NCBI GenBank assembly: GCA_019422485.1
Contig: JAHZDG010000061.1
Coordinates: forward strand, 1-7,648
DNA length: 7,648 nt
Source: Alistipes sp.
GTDB taxonomy: Bacteria; Bacteroidota; Bacteroidia; Bacteroidales; Rikenellaceae
Direction: 5' to 3'
Part shown: piece after piece, positions 1 to 6,380 of the stretch
Position numbering within the stretch: position 1 is the stretch's first letter
Layout of the letters: the number at the start of each line of letters is the position of its first letter
The notes under the pieces: model-generated
Told to the model about the DNA's origin: nothing
What the model saw: only the letters and a program-made list of their open reading frames with translations
Databases searched by the model: none
Program-made: the position numbers and the translations under genes

Positions 1-31
1 AAATCATTGAAAATTCTTCCTCTTCGATAAA

Positions 32-63
32 CTTGTTCGTACCAGGAGATTTTTCTATTTTTA
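32..63 (+). promoter_or_regulatory. Candidate Bacteroidota-type promoter for the GH106 gene
   Basis: CTTG at 32-35 (consensus -33 TTTG, one mismatch) is followed after exactly 20 bases by TATTTTTA at 56-63 (consensus -7 TAnnTTTG, one mismatch in the last base). A start of transcription near 70 would leave a leader of about 30 bases before the ATG at 102. The same -7 octamer and the same 20-base spacing occur before the dehydrogenase gene. The match is by eye only and the local sequence is AT-rich, so a chance match is possible. Confidence 0.4.
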
Positions 64-101
64 TTCCTGAACTACGAACCCTTTTTCAGTGATTTTATAA
101 C

Positions 102-2975
102 ATGGATAGACGTGCTTTTCTGATCCGAAGCGCTCTTTTAGCCGGGGGCGCTTGGGTGATGTCGACTTGGCCGGCTTGGGCTCGAAAGGCTGTCGAGACT
201 CAAAATTTGATGTTGGATTCGGATTTGTACCGACGTTTCTGTCAACCTAAAGCTGTGGATAAACCGTTTGTGCGATGGTGGTGGAACGGTAATAAGGTGG
301 AACCCAAAGAGCTGATTCGTGAATTGCGTCTGTTGCAGAGTGCGGGAATCGGTGGGGTGGAGATCAATCCGGTGAAATTTCCGGAAGAGGCGGACGATTT
401 GGGTAAGCCGACCTTGCCGTGGTTGTCCGAGGCCTGGATCGATGCCTTGAAGGTAACTTTCGATGAGGCTAAACGCCTGGGAATGGTGTGTGATTTGATT
501 GTGGGATCGGGATGGCCTTTCGGTGGGGAATATCTCCAGGGGGAAGAGTTGGGCCAGGTAATGGTGATTGCCGTCAAAAAAATCGAAGGTCCGGTCCGTT
601 ATGAGTGTTCTTTGGAGGATTTGTGGCTGGAGGCCGATCCGGCGGTGAATAATCCTTATCCGGGGCGTACGATGGAGGTGTGTGCCTTGAAACTGGTGCC
701 CGATCCGATGTCGAGTCTGGATCAGGTGCAGGACCTCTCGGCGCAAATCGACCAGGGTGCGGTGAGTGTGGAGGTGCCTGAAGGTCGTCATGCGTTGTAT
801 GCGCTGATCAAGGTGACCTCTTTTATGCAGGTAATCAATGGCGTGGTCGGTGCCAATGGCCCGGTGCTGAATCATTTTGACCGTCAGGCGGTGTTGACCT
901 ATCTGGATCGGATGGCTGATGCGATTGAACGGCGTACGGGCCCGTTGAAAGAGCACATTCGGGCCTTTTTTATCGACGGTCTCGAATTGGAAGGCGCCAA
1001 CTGGACGTCGGATATGCGTGAAGAGTTTATGCGGCGTCGGGGGTATGACCCGATGCCCTATTTGCCTTTTACGATGTATAAGACCGGAGGCATGGGCAAT
1101 GTCCTGGATTATCATTACGGAGTGGAGATGACTTCCGAGTTTCGGGATACGATCGAAAGGGTGCGTTACGATTTTTGTGTGACGCAGGCGGAACTGCTGG
1201 ATGAGCGATTTTTTCAACCTTTCATGGAATGGACGCACCGGCGAGGGGTGTTGGCCCGGGTGCAGGCCTATGGGCGGGGTACCTTCCCGCTGAACAGCAG
1301 CCTGTATTGTGATATTCCCGAAGGAGAGTCGTGGAGTACCAACTGGTTGAAACACCGTCCGGGGGAAGAGATGTCCAATGAGGATTATCGTCGCGGGCGG
1401 GCGTATACGATGATTAATAAGTTTGTCTCCTCCGGTGCGCATTTGGCGGGTAAGCGGACGGTCAGCGCCGAAGATATGACCAATACGTACGATGTGTTCG
1501 GGGCTACGTTGGAATTTCTGAAACTGGGTTCGGATCAGAGCGTGATTTCGGGTATTACCCATTCGGTCTTCCATGGGTTCAACTATTCGCCTCCTGAAGC
1601 GCCGTTTCCGGGCTGGATTCGCTACGGAGCCTATTATAATGAACAGAATAATTGGTGGTCCTATTTGAAATATTTTACGGCCTATAAGGCGCGGTTGTCG
1701 GCCGTGCTGCATGAGGCCGATATGGTGACCCGGATTGGTATCCTGCCGCCGGTAGCCGATATGTGGAGTACGATGGGCATGCAGAACGAACCTTTCCCCA
1801 GCCAGGTGAATGTGCCGTATTTGTCGTTGGTGTGGGAGGCCATCTGTAAAAACGGAGATGCGTCGGATTATCTGTCCGATGAGGTGATTCAGGCCGCAGA
1901 AGTGAAAAACGGGAAATTGTGTTATGGCCCTCGGGCATACGATACGATCTTTCTGGTGGCGGTCGAACGCGTTCACCCTGAGGAGTTGGAGCGATTGCTG
2001 ACGTTTGTCGAACAAGGCGGTCGTGTGTTCTGCCTGGAAAAGACGCCGCATCTGTCGTTGGGTCTGCATGACCGGGAGGTGAAAGATGCTCGGGTGCGAG
2101 AGCTGGTGGCGAAACTGGAAACGTATCCGGATCGGTTTGTTCGGTTGGATATTCCGGAAGATCGGGATTTTGTGCGTTGGTACGCGGAGGTGCAGCAACG
2201 GTATGCCTTGCGGCCTTATGTGGAAATTGCCGATTCCGATCCGTTTGTGATGCAGAACCGTTACCGTACATCGGCGGGGCAGGAGATGATCTTTGTGGTC
2301 AATTCGCATCGTTTCCGGGCACACCGGACTCGGCTGACTTTCTCGTCGGAGCTGACCCGAGGCCGTTATCCCTGGGTGTGGGACCTGCAGACCGGAACCT
2401 GCGGACGGATCGAATTGTCGCCGGAAGGGGCGTTTGACATGGAGTTGGGACCGACCGATTCGTTGTTGTTTGTCTTTGACCGGAGTGCACGCGGACCTCG
2501 CTGGCAACCGCTGCCGGTGGCCGGAAAGGATCCGATCGAGCTGCGGAATTGGAGCGTCGAATTGCATCATAGCCGCGAAGGGTGGACCCGGCAGATCGAG
2601 ATGGAGGCATTGTGTGACCTGAAGGATACGGAATATATCAATTTTACGGGAACGGTGGTTTATCGGACGCGTTTCCGGGTTGAAAATCCGGAGGCATGTG
2701 GCGTGCTGAATCTGGGACGAGTGGAAGGTGTGGCCGAGGTGTCGCTCAATGGGGAACCGATGGAGGTTACCTGGTGCGGGCGTCGTCTGTATGACCTTGC
2801 CGACCGGGTATGTCGGGGAGAGAATGAGCTGGAGGTGCGTGTCGTAACCACGTTGGGGAACTATATGCGGACCCTGAAGGATAATCCGACGGCTCAGAAA
2901 TGGACGGCCGGCCGCAAGGTTCAACCCGACCGGTCGATGGGCCTGATCGGCCCGGTGACGGTGTATGCGCGGTAA
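102..2975 (+). CDS. GH106-family glycoside hydrolase (alpha-L-rhamnosidase-like), exported, Tat-like leader
   Basis: A 957-residue enzyme expected to cleave terminal alpha-L-rhamnosyl residues from plant or pectic glycans outside the cytoplasm. Residues 1-27 form a leader with a twin arginine (DRRAFLIRS, 2-10), a short hydrophobic stretch and a cleavage site after AWA. The mature part opens with a GH106-like segment, RWWWNGNKV (58-66), then GIGGVEINP (82-90). Further family-like blocks are VGSGWPFGG (134-142), DGLELEGANWT (292-302) followed by RRGYD, and SAEDMT around 455-460, whose E457 is a candidate catalytic acid. ITHSVFHGF followed by the PPEAPFPGW stretch also fits. The C-terminal 115 or so residues read as a beta-sandwich domain (NFTGTVVYRTRF onward). 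Length agrees with the family. The ATG at 102 is chosen because the signal peptide starts there. No SusC/SusD partner is visible in the window. The substrate is inferred from family only; other GH106-related specificities are possible. Confidence 0.78.
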   Translation: MDRRAFLIRSALLAGGAWVMSTWPAWARKAVETQNLMLDSDLYRRFCQPKAVDKPFVRWWWNGNKVEPKELIRELRLLQSAGIGGVEINPVKFPEEADDLGKPTLPWLSEAWIDALKVTFDEAKRLGMVCDLIVGSGWPFGGEYLQGEELGQVMVIAVKKIEGPVRYECSLEDLWLEADPAVNNPYPGRTMEVCALKLVPDPMSSLDQVQDLSAQIDQGAVSVEVPEGRHALYALIKVTSFMQVINGVVGANGPVLNHFDRQAVLTYLDRMADAIERRTGPLKEHIRAFFIDGLELEGANWTSDMREEFMRRRGYDPMPYLPFTMYKTGGMGNVLDYHYGVEMTSEFRDTIERVRYDFCVTQAELLDERFFQPFMEWTHRRGVLARVQAYGRGTFPLNSSLYCDIPEGESWSTNWLKHRPGEEMSNEDYRRGRAYTMINKFVSSGAHLAGKRTVSAEDMTNTYDVFGATLEFLKLGSDQSVISGITHSVFHGFNYSPPEAPFPGWIRYGAYYNEQNNWWSYLKYFTAYKARLSAVLHEADMVTRIGILPPVADMWSTMGMQNEPFPSQVNVPYLSLVWEAICKNGDASDYLSDEVIQAAEVKNGKLCYGPRAYDTIFLVAVERVHPEELERLLTFVEQGGRVFCLEKTPHLSLGLHDREVKDARVRELVAKLETYPDRFVRLDIPEDRDFVRWYAEVQQRYALRPYVEIADSDPFVMQNRYRTSAGQEMIFVVNSHRFRAHRTRLTFSSELTRGRYPWVWDLQTGTCGRIELSPEGAFDMELGPTDSLLFVFDRSARGPRWQPLPVAGKDPIELRNWSVELHHSREGWTRQIEMEALCDLKDTEYINFTGTVVYRTRFRVENPEACGVLNLGRVEGVAEVSLNGEPMEVTWCGRRLYDLADRVCRGENELEVRVVTTLGNYMRTLKDNPTAQKWTAGRKVQPDRSMGLIGPVTVYAR

Positions 2976-3066
2976 GGGGACGAAGAATCGTTTGTCTGTC
3001 GTGCGGCCGGAATCTATGGAGAGGGTGCATGAGGAGCGTCCGGAGTGTGGCCGGGCTTCCTGCTAT

Positions 3067-3098
3067 TTTGGCAAAAAAGGATAAAACCGTTATTTTTA
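3067..3098 (+). promoter_or_regulatory. Promoter for the dehydrogenase gene
   Basis: A perfect -33 TTTG at 3067-3070 is followed after 20 bases by TATTTTTA at 3091-3098, one base from the TAnnTTTG consensus. Transcription would begin near 3105, giving a leader of about 150 bases, which is long compared with the others in this window. It lies in the 283-base gap after the GH106 stop, so the dehydrogenase can be expressed independently. I see no convincing terminator between the two genes, so read-through from the glycosidase gene is also possible. Confidence 0.5.
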
Positions 3099-3099
3099 C

Positions 3100-3118
3100 C
3101 TTCCTTGGGAAAAGGAAG
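3100..3118 (+). other. Small hairpin at the predicted transcript start
   Basis: CTTCCTT (3100-3106) pairs perfectly with AAGGAAG (3112-3118) around a 5-base loop GGGAA. It is not followed by a T-run on either strand, so it is not a classical terminator. It begins two bases after the -7 box and would form at the very 5' end of the yqhD mRNA, where it could act as a stability element. This role is inference. Confidence 0.35.
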
Positions 3119-3258
3119 AGCCTCGGAGTTAATGTCAGCAGGGAGATCGTTGCTATTGACGGTCAGTTCCTGAGCTCAAAGGAATGACGCGGTTGTTTCA
3201 AGGTCCATGATATGGCTATGCCGAGGGGTAAAGTGTCGAATCATAAAACAGATAACCA

Positions 3259-4422
3259 ATGGAAAATTTTGTATTTAAAAATCCGACGAAACTGATTTTT
3301 GGCCGTGGTCAGATGGCACGGATCGGACAGGAAATTCCGGCCGGAGCCCGTGTGATGATGACTTATGGCGGTGGAAGTATTTTTAAGAACGGCGTGTACG
3401 ATCAGGTGAAAGCAGCTCTTGAGGGCTTTCATGTGGTGGAATTCGGGGGGATTGAAGCCAACCCCGAGTATGAAACGCTGGTGCGGGCGGTGCAGATCGC
3501 ACGCGAACAGCAGATTGACTTTCTGTTGGCGGTGGGTGGCGGTTCCGTGATCGATGGAACGAAATTCATTGCTGCGGCGATTCACTATCCGGGAGCTTCG
3601 TTGTGGGATATTCTGGTGCGTCAGGAAAACAATCGGGGAATCAAAACGGTGCCGTTCGGGACGGTATTGACCCTGCCTGCCACGGGCTCGGAAATGAACT
3701 CCGGTGCCGTGATCTCGCGTCGTGAACTCAAGGAAAAATTCCCCTTCTCGCTGCCGAATAATTATCCGCAGTTTTCGGTGCTCGACCCTACGGCTTGTTT
3801 CTCGCTGCCGAAACGACAGCTTGAAAACGGGATTGTCGATACGTTTGTGCATGTCATGGAGCAGTATCTGACCTATCCGGTGTCGGGTTTGATTCAGGAT
3901 CGTTTCAGCGAAGGTATTTTGCAGACGTTGGTGGAAATCGGACCAAAAATTCTGCAGGGCTCGACGCCGGATTACGATCTGATGGCTAATTTCATGCTGT
4001 CGGCTACCTTCGGGCTCAATGACCTGATTGCCATCGGAGTACCCCAGGACTGGGCCACTCATATGATCGGACATGAATTGACCGCTTTGCATGGCTTGGA
4101 TCATGGGGTGACGCTGGCGATTGTATACCCGGCCCTGATCGATGAAATGCGGAATGAAAAGCGGGAGAAAATGTTGCAGTACGGCGAACGGGTTTGGGGA
4201 ATCACCTCCGGAAGCGAACAGGAACGGCTGGATGCCGTGGTTAAGGCAACGCGGGATTTCTTCGAGTCGTTGGGGATGAAAACCCACTTGTCGGATTATG
4301 GTATCGGCGAAGATACGATCCGTACGATTGCCGAACGTTTTACGCAACGGGGAACCCGTCTGGGAGAACACGGAACTGTCGATGCAGCGGCTGTAGAGCG
4401 CATTCTGAAGAAAGCTTTGTAG
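3259..4422 (+). CDS. yqhD: YqhD-type metal-dependent NADPH-linked aldehyde reductase / alcohol dehydrogenase
   Basis: A cytosolic group III (iron-type) alcohol dehydrogenase that, like E. coli YqhD, should reduce short-chain aldehydes to alcohols with NADPH. It is 387 residues, the same length as E. coli YqhD as I recall it, and similar almost end to end. Visible landmarks are the cofactor loops GGGS at 37-40 and GGGSVIDGTK at 93-102, TLPATGSEMNSGAVIS in the middle, and the C-terminal block starting VPQDWATH. Expected metal ligands are D194, H198, H268 and H282; the last two are shifted by one against YqhD through a one-residue insertion. The ATG at 3259 gives the usual N-terminus (MENFVFKNPTKLIFG) and follows an A-rich leader. 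It has its own promoter and ends 26 bases before a terminator. The physiological substrate is unknown; lactaldehyde or methylglyoxal-type aldehydes are reasonable guesses, as is butanol dehydrogenase-like activity. Confidence 0.93.
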   Translation: MENFVFKNPTKLIFGRGQMARIGQEIPAGARVMMTYGGGSIFKNGVYDQVKAALEGFHVVEFGGIEANPEYETLVRAVQIAREQQIDFLLAVGGGSVIDGTKFIAAAIHYPGASLWDILVRQENNRGIKTVPFGTVLTLPATGSEMNSGAVISRRELKEKFPFSLPNNYPQFSVLDPTACFSLPKRQLENGIVDTFVHVMEQYLTYPVSGLIQDRFSEGILQTLVEIGPKILQGSTPDYDLMANFMLSATFGLNDLIAIGVPQDWATHMIGHELTALHGLDHGVTLAIVYPALIDEMRNEKREKMLQYGERVWGITSGSEQERLDAVVKATRDFFESLGMKTHLSDYGIGEDTIRTIAERFTQRGTRLGEHGTVDAAAVERILKKAL

Positions 4423-4425
4423 CCG

Positions 4426-4446
4426 ATTTCGTAAAGCATACGAAAT
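4426..4446 (+). other. Perfect 8-bp hairpin just after the yqhD stop codon
   Basis: ATTTCGTA (4426-4433) and TACGAAAT (4439-4446) form an 8-bp stem with the loop AAGCA, starting four bases after the TAG stop. No T-run follows. It is immediately followed, with one base between, by the terminator hairpin at 4448-4478, so the two could stack at the mRNA 3' end. It could equally be a protein-binding palindrome. Confidence 0.45.
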
Positions 4447-4447
4447 G

Positions 4448-4481
4448 GAGGGTCGGTGACTGTATGTCGCTGACCCTTTTT
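4448..4481 (+). terminator. Rho-independent terminator of yqhD
   Basis: GGGTCGGTGAC (4450-4460) pairs with GTCGCTGACCC (4466-4476) as an 11-bp stem with two G-U pairs and the loop TGTAT. It is extended by A4449-T4477 and followed by a TTTTT run to 4481. Reading the other strand, no T-run follows the stem, so it should act only on rightward transcripts. Confidence 0.85.
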
Positions 4482-4559
4482 GTGTGCTTCTAAAACGATG
4501 AGTAGAATGTCCGGAGAGGGATTAGCAGAAGAGAACCTTGTGAGAAAACGCTAATTAAT

Positions 4560-4594
4560 AAAACCCCGTCCGAAATGTTTCGGACGGGGTTTTT
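4560..4594. terminator. Bidirectional terminator between convergent yqhD and fsa
   Basis: A perfect inverted repeat with 16-base arms (4560-4575 and 4578-4593) around a 2-base centre. The core is CCCCGTCCG / CGGACGGGG, flanked by A and T runs on the outside, so both strands give a GC-rich stem followed by Ts. It lies 46 bases past the stop of the leftward fsa gene and should mainly end that transcript. For rightward transcription it is a backup to the terminator at 4448-4481. Confidence 0.92.
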
Positions 4595-4640
4595 AAATGA
4601 TAATAGGAACGCTTCGATCGGTCGAAGCGGAGGGCTGTTG

Positions 4641-5318
4641 TTAGACGTTTTTCATGTTGGCACCTTCGCCGCAGAAGGATTCGAAGTCTTTGCGGAATAC
4701 CGATACGGCATGATCGACTGCGTCGATCCGAACCAGGCCTTCGATCACATCGGGTGAAATCGTTGCGGCACCGATGCCGTATTTGGCCAATTCCAGTGCC
4801 TGCTGTACGTTCTTGAAGCTGGCGGCCAATACTTCGCAGGAGAGGTGGTTGTTGCGGAAAATATCGTGGATTTCGCGAGCTTCCCGAATGCCGTCTACCC
4901 CTAAGTTGTCGATGCGGTTGATGTAGGGAGCAGCGTAGTCAGCACCGGCTTTGGCGGCCAGGAAGGCCTGCATGTGGGTGTAAATGGCGGTGGCCGTTAC
5001 CGGGAAACCTTCTTTTTTCAACATCTTGATGACGCGCATGCCTTCGCGGGTAACCGGAACTTTGATGAAGGTCCCTGCACCCAGACGTTTGCGGATCATG
5101 TGAGCTTCTTCGTACATGGTGTCGGCTTCGCTCGAGACCACTTGTACGTGCAATTCGTCGTTCGGACCGATAAAGTCGCGAATCTCCATCAGTACGTCGT
5201 AAGGATTGCGTTTTTCTTGGGCCAGGATAGTTGGGTTGCAGGTTACTCCGTCAATGGGGAAATAGCGGTACAACTCTTTGATAACTGCCAGATTGGCCCC
5301 GTCGATAATCAGTTTCAT
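4641..5318 (-). CDS. fsa: Fructose-6-phosphate aldolase / small transaldolase (FSA/TalC family)
   Basis: A cytosolic class I aldolase of 225 residues. FSA enzymes split fructose 6-phosphate into dihydroxyacetone and glyceraldehyde 3-phosphate, while close relatives act as transaldolases in the pentose phosphate pathway. The Schiff-base lysine is K86 in TFIKVPVT. Other active-site positions matching E. coli FsaA are D6, N28 in VTCNPT, Q59, T110 and Y132 in AAPYINRID. The Gln/Tyr pair at 59 and 132 is FSA-like; transaldolases of this family usually carry Glu and Phe there. The start at 5316-5318 (MKLIIDGAN) aligns with FsaA residue 1. An upstream TTG in frame would add 17 very basic residues, but it lies inside the promoter -7 box and is rejected. 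The gene is convergent with yqhD and divergent from the deacetylase gene. In vivo direction and exact activity remain uncertain. Confidence 0.9.
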   Translation of the reverse strand: MKLIIDGANLAVIKELYRYFPIDGVTCNPTILAQEKRNPYDVLMEIRDFIGPNDELHVQVVSSEADTMYEEAHMIRKRLGAGTFIKVPVTREGMRVIKMLKKEGFPVTATAIYTHMQAFLAAKAGADYAAPYINRIDNLGVDGIREAREIHDIFRNNHLSCEVLAASFKNVQQALELAKYGIGAATISPDVIEGLVRIDAVDHAVSVFRKDFESFCGEGANMKNV

Positions 5319-5366
5319 GGCTTCTGTACGTTTACGTCTTTTTCTTCTCTTCTTACTATTCGGGCG

Positions 5367-5374
5367 CAAAACTA
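5367..5374 (-). promoter_or_regulatory. -7 box of the fsa promoter
   Basis: On the minus strand the sequence reads TAGTTTTG, a perfect TAnnTTTG, within the context ATTTTGTAGTTTTGCG that is common before Bacteroidales genes. No good -33 TTTG lies 19-21 bases upstream. Transcription would begin near 5360, giving a leader of about 42 bases that is unusually purine-rich (GAAGAGAAGAAAAAGA) before the ATG. Confidence 0.6.
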
Positions 5375-5422
5375 CAAAATTTGCGGAATAAATGTACGCT
5401 GAAGGGCTTCTTCGGGTGATTT

Positions 5423-5471
5423 ATGAGTGGAATGAAGCGGAGATGAGTGAAAAACGAGTTTTTGATGAGTG
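5423..5471 (+). repeat. Three direct ATGAGTG repeats between divergent genes
   Basis: ATGAGTG occurs at 5423-5429, 5443-5449 and 5465-5471, with start-to-start spacing of 20 and 22 bases, close to two helical turns. Copies two and three share one extra base (GATGAGTG). They lie upstream of the fsa -7 box on one side and about 80-150 bases upstream of the deacetylase promoter on the other. They could be a binding array for a regulator, but the surrounding sequence is rich in ATGA and a chance origin is possible. Confidence 0.35.
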
Positions 5472-5546
5472 GGTGGCTGGATGAAAAGGTGTGTGGTTTA
5501 GGAGGGAGACTGTCGATCAGGGAACCGAGGAAAAGAAATGAATGGC

Positions 5547-5577
5547 TTCGGAAGAAGCGGTAGATTTGCTATCTTTG
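5547..5577 (+). promoter_or_regulatory. Promoter of the polysaccharide deacetylase gene
   Basis: TATCTTTG at 5570-5577 is a perfect -7 box. TTCG at 5547-5550, 19 bases upstream, is a one-mismatch -33 box. The start of transcription would be near 5584, leaving a short A-rich leader of about 16 bases before the ATG at 5600. A small inverted repeat (GCTTC 5545-5549 / GAAGC 5554-5558) overlaps the -33 region and could be an operator. Confidence 0.65.
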
Positions 5578-5599
5578 AGAAAAGAACTGTAAATACGAT

Positions 5600-6316
5600 A
5601 TGAAACGAGGGTTATTTCCTTTGGGAATTTTGCTTCTGCTTTTTCTTTTTTCGTGGAAGGTGGAAGCTCAGTCGGGGCCGACCGTGGTGCTGACCTTTGA
5701 TGATGCGACGGCCAGCCAACGAACAGTGGTGGCTCCGTTGTTGCAACGTTATGGTTTCGGGGCCACGTTCTTTGTGTGTGAGTTTCCCGGCTTCGAAAAC
5801 AAAGAACAGTATATGACTTGGGAACAGATTCGGCAGTTGGCCGACATGGGGTTTGAAATCGGCAATCATACCCGTTCACACGGGGCCATGAGTCAGCAGA
5901 CTCCTGAACAGATTACCGAAGAGATTGCCTACATCGAGGAGCGTTGCCGCCAGGAAGGAATTCCTCAGCCGGTGACGTTTGCCTATCCGGGTTACAATTT
6001 CAGTGCGGAAGGGATCGCGATTCTGCAGGAACGGGGCTATCGTTATGCCCGTCACGGAGGCGATAAGCCTTATGTCGCTGGAACCGATCCGTGGATGGTG
6101 CCCAGTTATGCCATTCATGAAAAGGATGATCGGACGTTGGATTTCCTGCGTTCGATTCTCGATCCGATGACGGCTCAGGATACGGTGGTGCTCTGTTTTC
6201 ATGGCGTGCCGGATTTGGCGCACGATTGGGTGACGACCACTCCCCGGCATTTTAAGGCGATGATGAAATATTTGCGACGACGGGATTGCCGGGTCATCGC
6301 TCTGCGGGATTTATAA
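5600..6316 (+). CDS. Secreted polysaccharide deacetylase (NodB homology, CE4-like)
   Basis: A 238-residue single-domain enzyme expected to remove acetyl groups from amino sugars of peptidoglycan, chitin-like or exopolysaccharide chains using a divalent metal. Residues 1-23 are a Sec-type signal peptide (a Leu/Phe-rich core, cleavage after VEA), so it acts in the periplasm or outside. NodB motifs in order: TFDDA at 32-36 (D34 candidate base, D35 metal ligand); HTRSH at 90-94 (H90 and H94 metal ligands); FAYPGYN at 127-133 in the place of motif 3, without the usual Arg; D163 and W165 in GTDPW as a possible motif 4; and FHG at 200-202 with H201 as the likely catalytic His. TFDDA in place of the common TFDDG is a mild variation. 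It has its own promoter and is followed by a hairpin. The substrate is not evident. A catalytically reduced or ester-directed member cannot be ruled out, but the metal site looks intact. Confidence 0.88.
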   Translation: MKRGLFPLGILLLLFLFSWKVEAQSGPTVVLTFDDATASQRTVVAPLLQRYGFGATFFVCEFPGFENKEQYMTWEQIRQLADMGFEIGNHTRSHGAMSQQTPEQITEEIAYIEERCRQEGIPQPVTFAYPGYNFSAEGIAILQERGYRYARHGGDKPYVAGTDPWMVPSYAIHEKDDRTLDFLRSILDPMTAQDTVVLCFHGVPDLAHDWVTTTPRHFKAMMKYLRRRDCRVIALRDL

Positions 6317-6323
6317 CCGAAGG

Positions 6324-6354
6324 GAGGCGGGTCGGAAAGGCTCGCCTCTGTTAT
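6324..6354 (+). terminator. Probable terminator of the deacetylase gene
   Basis: GAGGCGGGTC (6324-6333) pairs with GGCTCGCCTC (6339-6348) as a 10-bp stem with two G-U pairs and the loop GGAAA, eight bases after the stop. The tail TGTTATT is only a weak T-run, so termination may be partial. The 192-base gap to the next gene holds no other gene that I can support. Confidence 0.55.
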
Positions 6355-6380
6355 TGGAAGGGGTAGGATCGGAGGAAAAA

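Noticed and set aside
138..2924. A 928-residue open frame on the minus strand as a real gene
   Set aside because: It is in exact antisense register with a well-recognised glycosidase, its translation is low-complexity in His/Arg/Ile/Pro with no recognisable domain, and codon avoidance explains its openness.
2900..3187. A 95-residue frame overlapping the GH106 end and running into the gap
   Set aside because: It is out of frame with GH106 over its first part, crosses the yqhD promoter and hairpin, and shows no family features.
3241..4371. A 376-residue minus-strand frame over yqhD
   Set aside because: Same antisense-register artefact; the plus strand encodes a clear YqhD homologue with all metal ligands.
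5316..5369. The 17-residue basic extension of the aldolase as a targeting or nucleic-acid-binding tail
   Set aside because: It would start at a TTG inside the -7 box, and the FsaA alignment begins exactly at the internal ATG.
5423..5501. Chain of three tiny frames (7, 13 and 6 codons) linked by ATGA overlaps before the deacetylase gene
   Set aside because: The ATGA overlaps come from the ATGA-rich repeats. The strong promoter of the deacetylase gene lies downstream of them, so they would not be in its leader.
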